The position numbers were made by a program, and so were the translations under genes. Positions 36,832 through 45,817 of a DNA stretch of 64,000 bases are shown one piece after another. The DNA is taken from assembly GCA_965248545.1 (NCBI GenBank), contig OZ252110.1:4134447-4198446 (forward strand). Direction: 5' to 3'. Numbering within the stretch: the first letter of the stretch is position 1; every line of letters begins with the position of its first letter. This DNA comes from Alteromonas_E sp965248545 (GTDB lineage: Bacteria > Pseudomonadota > Gammaproteobacteria > Enterobacterales > Alteromonadaceae). The notes beneath the pieces are model-generated. The model was not told the DNA's origin. It saw only the letters and a program-made list of their open reading frames with translations, and did no database searches.

Positions 36832-37512
36832 CTAAATACACGCGTGTTTGCGGATCAGATTGTGGTAAACATGATGCAAACTGTCTAGTTGTTCCCGTGG
36901 TACGGTATCATTTAGCAGTAACTGTTGAATGTTTTGGTCCAACTCAAATAACAGTTCGCGAATGTGCGTATCACTTACCATACTCTGCATCCAGGTTATA
37001 GCCGCCACTCGGACACCAGATGTAACAGGAGTCACCTTATGGAGGCTACTAGAAGGATAAGTAACCGCGTCGCCAGCTTGCGGCTTTACGCGTTGTTCAC
37101 CAAATTCAGTTTGGATGACGAGTTCACCGCCTTCATATTCTTCAGGCTCAGATAGGAACAGAGTCATTGACATGTCGGAACGCAAAACATCTGAAGAGTT
37201 TGGGATGCGCATAACCGCCGCATCCACATGAAAACCGTATGTTTCACCAGACTGATATCGATTAAAACACGGCGGAAATATTCTGTGCGGCAGCACGGCA
37301 GAAACTAATTTCGCAGTTTCGCCATACTTGGCTAATAAGAAATTAGTCAGCTGCTGCACGGTTTCATTTTGAGGATCGGCCTGACCATTATCCTTAACAT
37401 CGCCGGCCATTCCCATCGCAGTGCCTCTACCGTCTATCCACGGCGCTTGATCGAGCTGCTTCCGCAACGCTGAGACCTCGTGTTTAGTTAGCAATTGCTC
37501 AATCAAAACCAT
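36832..37512 (-). CDS. piuC: PKHD-type Fe(II)/2-oxoglutarate hydroxylase (PiuC/YbiX)
   Basis: 226 residues, cytoplasmic. The Fe(II)/2OG facial triad is clear: His95-x-Asp97 in YGFHVDAAVM, His158 in LHKVTP, and Arg168 for 2-oxoglutarate. The N-terminus has the PiuC pattern (WIDGRGTAMG near 25-34). PiuC genes sit beside catecholate-siderophore TonB receptors and are iron-repressed. Here it follows the receptor gene by 9 bp and shares its Fur-controlled transcript. Its substrate is not settled in the literature. Confidence 0.93.
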   Translation of the reverse strand: MVLIEQLLTKHEVSALRKQLDQAPWIDGRGTAMGMAGDVKDNGQADPQNETVQQLTNFLLAKYGETAKLVSAVLPHRIFPPCFNRYQSGETYGFHVDAAVMRIPNSSDVLRSDMSMTLFLSEPEEYEGGELVIQTEFGEQRVKPQAGDAVTYPSSSLHKVTPVTSGVRVAAITWMQSMVSDTHIRELLFELDQNIQQLLLNDTVPREQLDSLHHVYHNLIRKHACI

Positions 37513-37521
37513 GTTTCTCTC

Positions 37522-39798
37522 CTAGAATTGGTAAGTGACGGTTGCTCGAAGTGATTGCCTGTCACCGATGTACATAAACTTAGGTGCGCGGTATGTCGAG
37601 GTATAGTATTCATCATCAAACACGTTACCCAAATTGACGCGTGCGGTTAAATCTTCACTAAAGTTGTATGTCGCAAATAGATTGTAAACACGGTAACCCG
37701 GCACTGAAGGCGCACTGTCTACATTTACCCCTGTGTCAGGTTGCCCCCCATTCATGCTGCTTTTGTAGGTGAAGTCACCGCCAACAGCAAAATCATCGCT
37801 CAACTGATAGCGAGCTTGTAGATAGAAGCTTTCTTCGGCAAACAATGCCAGAGGAGAACCCACGCTATCCGGGTTAGATGCAGATTTCAAAATTTCAGAA
37901 TCCATTTTAGCAGCGCTAACTTGAATACTTAATTTATCCGTCAACTGACCGTTTGCAGCGGCTTCAATACCAGTGACTTCATTTTTACCGGTATTTAAAG
38001 CGCCTGTCGGTGAATAACCTCGGCCCGCCCCTTCCATAACATCATCTTTGGTCAATCTGAATGCCGCGACTTGCACAAACAACTGTTCATCAATTAGCGA
38101 CATTTTTGTACCTAACTCAAGGTTCGTGACTTTCTCTGGCTCAGCATCAGCGTTACCGTCAGAGTCGGTGCAAACGCCGCCATAACCACAATTGCCACCC
38201 ACATCGGATTCACCACCATTAATATTGGTTGCTGAACCATATGAGGCATATAGGTTAATGTCGTCGACTACTTCGTAGACGACTCCCAATTGCCCATTAG
38301 TTAGCGTGTCCGAAAACTCAAACAAGTTCTCTCCTGCACCGGTAAATGTTAAATTGTTATAGTCATATGAATCCACACGAATACCCGCAAAAAGCATCAA
38401 CTCTTCAGTGACTTGCATCGTATCCATCAAAGACAAGGCAGATACTTTGTAGTTGTAATCGTTTTTCAAGTCACCTCGTGCTGCCGCACTTCTATCAATT
38501 GCCGCTCTTAATCCCGTGATAACGTTGCCACTACTATCAAGGCCACAGAAGTTTTGGCTAATGCCTCTACGACCTGCAGTCCAACAATTGCTTGCAGTCA
38601 CGCTGCCGCGATTGTCATAGTTGAAATTTCTGACGGTGTAATCGGCGTATTCGGCACTGATCAAGAATTTATGTGCGATAGAGCCGGTTTTAACATCTGC
38701 AAAGAAGTTAAACTGCGTAGCGAAGTGTTCTACATCTTGGGCATTGGAGTGACTCCCTAATGAGAATGTGCCATAACCATTTACACCATCTATTGCATCC
38801 TGCTCTGTTACGTACCCCGTTGTCCCTCCGGCGCTCGTCGCGATATAGCCGTTTTCGGTTTGACCATACCGAGTGATGTTATAGAAGGTCCATATATCAT
38901 TGATGTCATGTTCAACTCTTATGGTGGAAGACCAAGCGTCTGATTTCATGAAGTCACCGGTTTGAGCATAAACAGGGATATCTTCAATGATTGCGTCATT
39001 AACCACAGTCGAACCCAAATCTGGCGTGTCTTCAGCCTTCAGGTAGTAAAAATCGGTCCACACTCGTGTTTTGTCGCCATCATACAAACCCGAGAGCAAC
39101 GCACCATCTCGACTGCGTTCAGCACCGTCCCGTTTCGGAGCATCTTCACCTGCCGTCAAAAGGTTGATGCGTACGGCAAAATCGTCACTGATTGGCGTGT
39201 TGACGTCCACTGACGCTCGATAATGATTGTCTGTACCAATCGCCAGATCAACTCGACCAAAGTCGTAATCTGATGAAGCTTTTTTTGTGATGCTGTTGAT
39301 CGCACCACCTGACGAACCACGTCCAGCAAAAGTCGCACTCGGGCCCTTGGTAATTTCGATCTGCTCAACCGAGAAACTCTCTCGCGTATTCATTCCGGGA
39401 TCACGTAAGCCGTCAACGAAAACATCTGAACGCGCCTCGTGGCCTCGAATAATATAGCGATCACCAAATGCATTCCCATTCTCCCCGGTACCCAGCGTAA
39501 CGCCCGCCTGAGTTGAGAGGATCTCCTTCAGGTCTGAACGCCCTGACTCTTCGATTTGATCTTTGGTCAAAACTGTAATCGTTGCGGGTGTATCAACTAA
39601 GTCAGCGAGGCGTCGAACATCACCAGACTGTTTTACGTTGTAGATAGAATTTCGAACACCGTGTATCTCTATTAGTTCTACTCCTCTGTCTTTCGCTTTT
39701 GAGTTGTCGTTTGCAACATCATTTGCCATTACGGGAGGTGCACTGATAGATAAGGCTCCCAATAAGGCAGTGGATCCCATTAACACTTTTTTGGACAT
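37522..39798 (-). CDS. TonB-dependent siderophore receptor (Fiu/PiuA-type)
   Basis: 758 residues with a signal peptide (APPVMAND). The plug domain (about 45-170) has DTPATITVLTKDQIEESG and a GRGSSGGAINSITKK segment typical of catecholate receptors such as Fiu/PiuA. The rest is a 22-strand barrel ending in the outer-membrane signature ...VTYQF. It imports ferric siderophores with TonB-ExbBD energy. A Fur-box-like palindrome lies 70-90 bp upstream, and piuC follows. The ligand (catecholate) is inferred from the piuC partner. Confidence 0.93.
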   Translation of the reverse strand: MSKKVLMGSTALLGALSISAPPVMANDVANDNSKAKDRGVELIEIHGVRNSIYNVKQSGDVRRLADLVDTPATITVLTKDQIEESGRSDLKEILSTQAGVTLGTGENGNAFGDRYIIRGHEARSDVFVDGLRDPGMNTRESFSVEQIEITKGPSATFAGRGSSGGAINSITKKASSDYDFGRVDLAIGTDNHYRASVDVNTPISDDFAVRINLLTAGEDAPKRDGAERSRDGALLSGLYDGDKTRVWTDFYYLKAEDTPDLGSTVVNDAIIEDIPVYAQTGDFMKSDAWSSTIRVEHDINDIWTFYNITRYGQTENGYIATSAGGTTGYVTEQDAIDGVNGYGTFSLGSHSNAQDVEHFATQFNFFADVKTGSIAHKFLISAEYADYTVRNFNYDNRGSVTASNCWTAGRRGISQNFCGLDSSGNVITGLRAAIDRSAAARGDLKNDYNYKVSALSLMDTMQVTEELMLFAGIRVDSYDYNNLTFTGAGENLFEFSDTLTNGQLGVVYEVVDDINLYASYGSATNINGGESDVGGNCGYGGVCTDSDGNADAEPEKVTNLELGTKMSLIDEQLFVQVAAFRLTKDDVMEGAGRGYSPTGALNTGKNEVTGIEAAANGQLTDKLSIQVSAAKMDSEILKSASNPDSVGSPLALFAEESFYLQARYQLSDDFAVGGDFTYKSSMNGGQPDTGVNVDSAPSVPGYRVYNLFATYNFSEDLTARVNLGNVFDDEYYTSTYRAPKFMYIGDRQSLRATVTYQF

Positions 39799-39867
39799 AG
39801 TTTTCCCTTGTTATTAGTCAGTGAGGGGGGTTGAGTCCGGGTATTATAAGGAATCAAATACTTATGT

Positions 39868-39888
39868 AAATGATATTAATTCTCATTT
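39868..39888. promoter_or_regulatory. Putative Fur box
   Basis: AAATGATATTAATTCTCATTT is an imperfect palindrome centred on 39878 (8 of 10 pairs match) and resembles Fur sites of the AATGATAATnATTCTCATT form. It lies 70 bp upstream of the TonB receptor start on the minus strand, consistent with iron repression of the receptor and piuC. Confidence 0.75.
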
Positions 39889-40001
39889 ATATTTTTATTT
39901 AAAATAAATCCTGTGAATGGAAGCGGTTCGTCTAACGAGTTTTATCTAAGTAAAGAGCGCGCTGAGTTTCTCCGAATGGTGATCATGTGCGATGTTTTTC
40001 A

Positions 40002-40021
40002 CCCCCCCTGCCTTGGGGGGC
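40002..40021. other. GC hairpin downstream of the serine hydrolase gene
   Basis: CCCCCC (40003-40008) and GGGGGG (40015-40020) form a 6-bp stem 19 bp beyond the stop of the minus-strand gene starting at 41329. There is no U-run on the minus strand after it, so intrinsic termination is uncertain. Confidence 0.4.
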
Positions 40022-40039
40022 TATAACTTGACTTAAGCG

Positions 40040-41329
40040 TTAACGATCACTTGAAGAGATGGCGAGTTTGGAATAGCGACGCCAAACCCAAAAAATAATG
40101 GTCATTAATACAATCAGTGCCGTACCGATTGCAATGTCTCGCATAACACCACCGATCCTATTGTTTACGATGTAGATGTCTGGTTTACCCGTTTTCCACA
40201 ACGTCCACTGAGTCGCCATATTTGACGCGAACGCTTCTTCATTGCCCGTTTGGAACATAATGAAACCGTCTCCCGTTTCAGGCGAAAATCGGACCGTTGC
40301 GTTGAGATAAGGTGATTTTCCGCCGTGACCAACAATAAAACCGGTGTCTGAAGGGGCAAATAGCATTACCCCGGCCCCCCAAATCGGTTGCCCACTGACA
40401 AAAGCTGCAGGTGTTTGCATCTGCGTCAGACTTTGCTGACTCAGCAGTTGAGAGGTCGCCGGCTCTCCTGCATTACCCAGAAAGTTCACTCGAACGAGTT
40501 TGTGCATATCACTCAGACTCGTATACAAGCCGGTTGACGCGAGCGACGTATAGTTTGGATAGTCTCGACGAGCCCCTCCCTCAGTAAAGTATTCCGTCAG
40601 TAGCGGATCAGTTCGATTGACCTGAAAATAGGTGTTTTTTAAACCCAAGGGTTGAAACACTAATTCAGACATTGCCTGATTAAATGTTTTCTTAGTGACA
40701 TCCTCGATGATCAACTGAATTAAGTTGTAACTCCCACCCGAGTATTTCCAAGTCTCTCCTGGCATTGCAGTAACCACCACTCGTCCGCTAACACCGGGAT
40801 CAGCATCTGCGGCTAGCGTTAGATGCTCGGTCAAGGGTTGGATGGCTTCATCCGGCGCGAAACCGTTATGGCCTAAACCATCTTCTATTCCCGCGGTATG
40901 ACTCAGTAGCAAGCGCAAAGTGACGAGTTCATTATCATAATCGCTGGGTGGTAATACCCAGCTTTCGAGATAATCAGAAACCGGCGTGTCTAAATCGACC
41001 ATCCCCTTTTCAACTAAACGCATCACGGCCATTGCCGTAACCCACTTTCCTACTGATGCAACGCCAAATACCGAGTCCTGATTGACCGGTTTTCCAACCG
41101 ACACGAAATGCATGTTGGTTATCTGACCTTGCTCAACCATCGCATACACAGCATTTCCTTTGTGTTGACTGTCTACTTCAGTTTGCAATCGTCTTGCAAA
41201 AGCTTGGTTGTCAGCCTGCTCGGCCCAGGGTGTTAACAGCCAGCCTTCCATCAACGCGGTAAAACGTAGCGCTCCCCAAACGCCTGAAAGCAATAAAATA
41301 ATAACAATAGAAAAGAGTACCTTTTTCAT
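40040..41329 (-). CDS. Beta-lactamase-fold serine hydrolase with N- and C-terminal membrane segments
   Basis: About 429 residues from an ATG at 41329; a longer upstream frame to 41422 has a less plausible N-terminus. An uncleaved or signal helix at 2-22 (VLFSIVIILLLSGVWG) and a C-terminal helix about 402-422 (IGTALIVLMTIIFWVW) anchor it. The PF00144 domain has SVGK in GVASVGKWVTAM (SxxK) and YSGGSYN. C-terminal transmembrane anchoring is unusual for this family. Likely a peptidase or esterase facing the periplasm. It stands alone. Confidence 0.83.
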   Translation of the reverse strand: MKKVLFSIVIILLLSGVWGALRFTALMEGWLLTPWAEQADNQAFARRLQTEVDSQHKGNAVYAMVEQGQITNMHFVSVGKPVNQDSVFGVASVGKWVTAMAVMRLVEKGMVDLDTPVSDYLESWVLPPSDYDNELVTLRLLLSHTAGIEDGLGHNGFAPDEAIQPLTEHLTLAADADPGVSGRVVVTAMPGETWKYSGGSYNLIQLIIEDVTKKTFNQAMSELVFQPLGLKNTYFQVNRTDPLLTEYFTEGGARRDYPNYTSLASTGLYTSLSDMHKLVRVNFLGNAGEPATSQLLSQQSLTQMQTPAAFVSGQPIWGAGVMLFAPSDTGFIVGHGGKSPYLNATVRFSPETGDGFIMFQTGNEEAFASNMATQWTLWKTGKPDIYIVNNRIGGVMRDIAIGTALIVLMTIIFWVWRRYSKLAISSSDR

Positions 41330-41461
41330 CGCAAAGTCCCGAAAAGTGATTGACGTTAAGGGTAAAAACAACACGCAACGTATGCTTGACTCATGATACA
41401 AAAAGTATTGCTGCGCGTTCACATACAGGTATAAAAGCTTGTTACACAGGTCGCTTCACAC

Positions 41462-42340
41462 TTATAAATTTGCCTTTTGATAAATGGCTTCTGCGTCTTC
41501 AAGGAGCAACAGCTCGGCAAGTGTTCCGCCATTGTTTAAAAATGCCTCAGCCAGTTTGAAGCCGATCCAATACCCCATATCCATGGGCATGTCAGATGTT
41601 TGTGTGTAGAGCCATGGCTGATAGTCAAACGACTGCCGGTGTGGCGCAAATTGCTCAATCAGCGCGGCAGTTGAGTTTTCGCCAAAGTGATTGCGTTCAT
41701 CATCCAAAACATAGTGATCACCCAGTAAACTATGTGCGACTAAGTCAGCACTGCCCTCTAACAATGCGATTTCAAGCAGGTTGAAGCGGAAGTCAGTTCG
41801 TTTTGTCACTCGATACTGCACTACATGAACAAGCTCATGCGCCAAATAATTTTCTAATATGTGCTTCGCTGCATCCGTGTCTGGCGTTTCATTACATACC
41901 ATCTCCATGCCCAACACGATGGCGCTCGGGCTCGCTGTTGCTGCAGTATTACCAACTCCGATGACCCCATACACGCTGACATCATCCAGTACGACACGCG
42001 TTAATTCGGTCAACTGATGTTTTAATTCAAGGAATGTTGGCGTGAGCGTCTCAAGTGCGGAGGCGCACTGCTCAATAGTCATCCACTTCTGTTCATCCAG
42101 CTGATTATAAAAATGCGATAACGTATCGGTGTTTTTGAATCGTCCTCGTAACATCGCAAGGCCACCGGTATCGGTCGCCAAAATCTGCTCCTGAAGTACT
42201 TGGCCCGTCATTGGTGTGGATGTAGTTTTAAGGGCTATGACTTTGGACACCGCAGACGTGTCGATCGGACTCTTTGCCTGCACGCTCGACGCAACCAAAG
42301 CGCTCACGATGATTGCAAGGGTATGGACGATGTTTTTCAT
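41462..42340 (-). CDS. Exported zinc-metallopeptidase-like protein (HExxH, DUF2268-like)
   Basis: 292 residues with a signal peptide (SSVQAKSP). The gluzincin motif is HELVHVVQY (residues about 167-175), followed about 25 residues later by EGSADLVAHSL carrying the third ligand Glu. The pattern HExxH...E-G-x-A-(D/E) recalls DUF2268-type putative Zn proteases. Residues before the motif hold a conserved-looking GVGNTAAT strand. It is not visibly linked to its neighbours. Active peptidase is inferred, not certain. Confidence 0.75.
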   Translation of the reverse strand: MKNIVHTLAIIVSALVASSVQAKSPIDTSAVSKVIALKTTSTPMTGQVLQEQILATDTGGLAMLRGRFKNTDTLSHFYNQLDEQKWMTIEQCASALETLTPTFLELKHQLTELTRVVLDDVSVYGVIGVGNTAATASPSAIVLGMEMVCNETPDTDAAKHILENYLAHELVHVVQYRVTKRTDFRFNLLEIALLEGSADLVAHSLLGDHYVLDDERNHFGENSTAALIEQFAPHRQSFDYQPWLYTQTSDMPMDMGYWIGFKLAEAFLNNGGTLAELLLLEDAEAIYQKANL

Positions 42341-42474
42341 ATTTCACTCCAGAAACTAAATATCGCCAACAAGTTTAGGTTGTTGGCCAATCTCAATTGT
42401 TACCCTGCGTTCAAAACTTCATGCAAACAGTACATACATGAATGCAGGCGTAACACTTCCAGTTAACTTGTCAG

Positions 42475-42702
42475 TCATTGTGGCGCGACTATTTTCGACA
42501 CCATTCGCTGCGTCAGCGGCACAATAATTAAACTGACGGGAAACGCTACCGATAGCGCAATACCCCATGCTCTAGGCCACCCACTCAAGATCTCTGCTAT
42601 CGAGCTCGACTCTATCGCCAGCATCGCAAACGACATGACAGCGGACATCAAAAACGACATTACAAAGGAGAACGTATAAAAATGCAGTTTGTGCGGAAGC
42701 AT
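42475..42702 (-). CDS. DUF2798 two-helix membrane protein
   Basis: 75 residues, two transmembrane helices (about 8-30 and 45-68) with the DUF2798 look: KLHFYTFSFVMSFLMSAVMSF and WPRAWGIALSVAFPVSLIIVPL in short pieces. It lies 28 bp after the FMN reductase gene in the pirin operon, an arrangement in which DUF2798 genes are commonly found. Function unknown. Confidence 0.85.
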   Translation of the reverse strand: MLPHKLHFYTFSFVMSFLMSAVMSFAMLAIESSSIAEILSGWPRAWGIALSVAFPVSLIIVPLTQRMVSKIVAPQ

Positions 42703-42730
42703 GTCGGCTCCCTCCTTAACCCAATGTTGT

Positions 42731-43261
42731 TTACTCGCTCTCTAAAGCAGCTAAAGTGGATTGCAATTTGATCTTGAGATCGGCATTGGACAGTTGGCCG
42801 TTTTCAAGGTCAAAGTTGTCGTAAAAGCTGGGGATTGATAACGATCCCACTACCTCACCATCAAAGAAATGTGCAGAATCACGCGCTAGGCCCAGTACAC
42901 TTGAGGCACCGCCTGGACCAGGAGATGTAGACAGCATGACGATTGGTTTAGCTTGATACACCTTCATGTTTACACGCGACGCCCAATCAAAAAGGTTTTT
43001 ATAGGCTGCAGTGTAATTACCATTGTGCTCAGCGAATGAAATTACCAGAGCATCAGCCTCGGCTATTTTGCTCAAAAACTGTGCCGCAGCATCGGGAACA
43101 CCGTGCGCATTTTCAAGATCACTGCTGTAAATGGGCATCTCGTAGTCATTAATATCCAACACGTCTACCGTATGTTGATCCAATAATGTAGCAGCATAAT
43201 TAACGAGTGCTTTATTGATTGATTTACGACTGTTACTGGCTGAGAACGCTAAAATTTTCAT
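42731..43261 (-). CDS. NADPH-dependent FMN reductase
   Basis: About 176 residues from an ATG at 43261, with GGAG 6 bp upstream. Flavodoxin-like fold: phosphate-binding loop FSASNSRKSINKALV (FMN phosphate), and LSTSPGPGGASSVLG near residues 110-124. This family comprises quinone/azo/chromate reductases of the ArsH/ChrR/YieF type. It lies between pirin and DUF2798. The operon suggests a role in quinone or oxidative stress. Confidence 0.9.
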   Translation of the reverse strand: MKILAFSASNSRKSINKALVNYAATLLDQHTVDVLDINDYEMPIYSSDLENAHGVPDAAAQFLSKIAEADALVISFAEHNGNYTAAYKNLFDWASRVNMKVYQAKPIVMLSTSPGPGGASSVLGLARDSAHFFDGEVVGSLSIPSFYDNFDLENGQLSNADLKIKLQSTLAALESE

Positions 43262-43300
43262 GTTAATCTCCAATTATTAAGTTAGTTAAATCTTGCTTGG

Positions 43301-44206
43301 TTATTGTGCTAACAGACCAAATTTGCCGGCGAGATAGTTCGCTTCCGCTTGCACTATTTCCGCTTGTGAACTCATGATAAATGGCCCTTTTTGGACGTAA
43401 GCTTCATTCACTGGCTTTGCTGCAAACAGTGTAAAATGAGCCATTTCATTACTCGGGTTGGCGAGGTATACCTTGGATTTTGCACCTGCAATCACGTCAG
43501 AAATGGCAATCGCTTGGCCGGCGAACAACTTAACTTGCTTATCACCAACCATGACGATGAGCTCCCCCTTGATGACATTAAGCCAGGCGTTTTCGCTTTC
43601 TTTCAGTGGATGAGAAAAAGTAGCGTTTGTGTCTAAATATCCATCTAGGATGGTCATCGGTATTGCAGGCGACTGCTGACCCATCACGCCGTTACTTTCG
43701 CCTAGCACAACGCGCACACGACAACCTTCACACTTGATGCTTGGCATATCAGAGGCTTTAACATAAAGTGACGTAGGCAATTGCGTCCTATCCGCTGCAG
43801 GCATATTGACAAAAACCTGTAGGCCATGAATGTTAGCCCCGTCACGTGGCGCTTCGTCATGGATCACGCCTGAACCTGCTTGGAGCCAGTACAGGTCGCC
43901 CGGCATTATGTCAAAATCATTACCCAGAGAATCTCTATTATGGAACCGGCCGGTACTGTCCTCGAATATGAGCGATACAGCCGACAACCCCGCATGCGGA
44001 TGAGCACCAAACGTCGATTTGGTCATTCTGTAATGATCCACCATGACCAGAGGATCCATTGCACCCGAAAAATCTTTAGCCCGAAAGGCTAATGCCTTAA
44101 AACCATCGCCTATCGCGAAAGTCTCTCCTGATCGCGTTGCAGTGACCATCGGAGCATTGACCAGGTTCTCACCAGTGTTTTCTAACAGTTTGTCTAATAG
44201 ACTCAT
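43301..44206 (-). CDS. Pirin family protein
   Basis: 301 residues. The bicupin pirin fold is shown by FGAHPHAGLSAVSLIFE (metal ligands His, His) and the following GDLYWLQAGSGVIHDEAP (His and Glu). Bacterial pirins such as YhhW act as quercetin dioxygenases or redox-dependent regulators. It heads an operon with the FMN reductase and DUF2798, and faces a LysR regulator gene across a palindrome-bearing spacer. Confidence 0.93.
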   Translation of the reverse strand: MSLLDKLLENTGENLVNAPMVTATRSGETFAIGDGFKALAFRAKDFSGAMDPLVMVDHYRMTKSTFGAHPHAGLSAVSLIFEDSTGRFHNRDSLGNDFDIMPGDLYWLQAGSGVIHDEAPRDGANIHGLQVFVNMPAADRTQLPTSLYVKASDMPSIKCEGCRVRVVLGESNGVMGQQSPAIPMTILDGYLDTNATFSHPLKESENAWLNVIKGELIVMVGDKQVKLFAGQAIAISDVIAGAKSKVYLANPSNEMAHFTLFAAKPVNEAYVQKGPFIMSSQAEIVQAEANYLAGKFGLLAQ

Positions 44207-44295
44207 TTTTTATTCACCAAATTCTACTTTTGAACCGACGAATTCATTCTAGACTTGGAACGATGGGGCTATAAAGATAGATATTTTGAAACATG

Positions 44296-44313
44296 CGTTC
44301 TATATTTAGAACG
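44296..44313. promoter_or_regulatory. Perfect palindrome, likely LysR operator
   Basis: CGTTCTA-TATT-TAGAACG is a perfect 7-bp inverted repeat with a 4-bp spacer, between the divergent pirin operon and the LysR gene. A related half-site pair (TTCTAGACTTGGAACG) lies about 45 bp away at 44247-44262. Together they look like the repression and activation sites of a LysR-type regulator. Confidence 0.7.
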
Positions 44314-44345
44314 ATAGAGGCAAATAATCACACTTCGAGTCATAC

Positions 44346-45251
44346 ATGATTGATTTAAACGACTATTACTATTTCGTTCACGTGGTGGAGAAACGCGGCT
44401 TCACACCAGCTGCGAACGCCTTGAACATGCCTAAATCACGGTTGAGCCGCCACGTATCGAAGCTTGAAGAGAGGCTTGATATCAAACTTATCCAACGCAC
44501 ATCCCGCCAGTTTAAGGTCACGGATACAGGCCAAGTGTTCTACCAACATGCAAGAGCTTTGTTAGATGAGATGGAAGCCGCAGAAGCTGCTATCGAAAGC
44601 CGCAAAGCATCCCTTAACGGTCGCATTGCGATGAGCTGTTCATTGGGGGTCGCACATTTCGCTATCAAAGATCTGGTGGTAAAGTTTCTTAAAGAAAATC
44701 CTAAAGTTGAGCTCGTTCAACAGGTCACCAATCAAAACATCGATTTGGTTGCGGCCGGCATCGACATTGCTATTCGCGGCCATGTTGAAGCTCTACCCGA
44801 CTCGAGCATTATCCAAAGGAGCCTCTCAACCTTCTCATGGCACTTGTTTGCAAGCCCTGGCTATCTCACCAAAACTGGTACACCCAAGACGCCCTACGAC
44901 TTGTTTAAACGGCAAAGTCTCAAGGTCGGTTGGCAGCCCGCAGTTGGGCATTGGACCTTGCAAAATAAGCAGGGAGTAAAAACGACAATCCCATATCAAC
45001 CACAATTGTGCAGTGATGACATGAGCACGCTGAAAGACGCTGCAATTGCGGGTCTCGGGATCGTCAGTCTGCCTAACTATACCTGCCGAGCGGAAATCGA
45101 TAACGGTTCATTGGTTAAGGTGCTACCCGATTGGATCTCAGGGAAGGCACAGCTGAGTTTACTGACACCTTCTCGAATCACGCAATCACCCGTCACGCGT
45201 TCTTTCGGAGATTATTTGCTCAATAACGTTCACGCGTTAACGCGAGATTAA
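44346..45251 (+). CDS. LysR-family transcriptional regulator
   Basis: 301 residues. N-terminal winged helix with FTPAANALNMPKSRLSRHVS, then a periplasmic-binding-like effector domain (about 90-295). The closest branch is the CrgA/DsdC-like group with the VAHFAIKDLV start of the effector domain. It is divergent from the pirin/reductase/DUF2798 operon and probably regulates it, perhaps in response to a quinone or electrophile. Its last 4 bp overlap the 3' end of the converging gene. Confidence 0.93.
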   Translation: MIDLNDYYYFVHVVEKRGFTPAANALNMPKSRLSRHVSKLEERLDIKLIQRTSRQFKVTDTGQVFYQHARALLDEMEAAEAAIESRKASLNGRIAMSCSLGVAHFAIKDLVVKFLKENPKVELVQQVTNQNIDLVAAGIDIAIRGHVEALPDSSIIQRSLSTFSWHLFASPGYLTKTGTPKTPYDLFKRQSLKVGWQPAVGHWTLQNKQGVKTTIPYQPQLCSDDMSTLKDAAIAGLGIVSLPNYTCRAEIDNGSLVKVLPDWISGKAQLSLLTPSRITQSPVTRSFGDYLLNNVHALTRD

Positions 45252-45616
45252 TCAAGCGCGAACCATTTGATTTCATAAGGACTTAGTGTTGAATACAAAC
45301 CAACGTGGCGTGCATAAGGCCTTAGTCTGATCGTGTGGTTTTCGCGATCAGGAATTTGAGCTTCAATACCGTTTATTTGTGCATAAACATTTTCACCGAT
45401 AATACTTATGAAACCAGCATCCATGAGATGCTCTACGAATCCAAGATTCATGTAAATACGGATCGTTTTTCCCTCTCTAATCGCTTGCGTTAACGCTCCG
45501 ACTGAGCCCTCAACCGCTTTGGCTTCTTTATTTTGGTGATAAAGTAGTTCTGGTTTAGCGTCGACTGTGGCACTCAGCAGTAACAGCCCTACAAATATAA
45601 ACAGATAGTTTTTCAT
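45248..45616 (-). CDS. Small exported protein of unknown function
   Basis: About 122 residues from an ATG at 45616, with AAGGA 7 bp upstream; the longer frame to 45727 lacks such a site. Signal peptide ends ATVDAKP. The mature part has ALTQAIREGKTIRIYMNLG, reminiscent of the first strand-helix of VirK-type secreted proteins, and ends ...SPYEIKWFALD. The VirK similarity is weak. It converges with the LysR gene and overlaps it by 4 bp. Confidence 0.7.
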   Translation of the reverse strand: MKNYLFIFVGLLLLSATVDAKPELLYHQNKEAKAVEGSVGALTQAIREGKTIRIYMNLGFVEHLMDAGFISIIGENVYAQINGIEAQIPDRENHTIRLRPYARHVGLYSTLSPYEIKWFALD

Positions 45617-45817
45617 TGTGTTTTCCTTGTATTGGTAACCTGATTCTGCGTTTTTTGATGAAGATTTCCCTACCTCAACGTTCGAAATCATTGCTTCAGC
45701 GTTCGCAAAAGCAAAATTCAGCAGCACTACAGCAAACTCATGACAACGGCCATTCGACGCACTTTAATATCAAGCTTTGGTTAGCCGAGTTAACATCGAA
45801 TTTTTCAAGGAGTTTGT

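Noticed and set aside
40002..40021. A classical rho-independent terminator for the minus-strand serine hydrolase
   Set aside because: The hairpin is good but the minus strand after it has A-rich rather than U-rich sequence.
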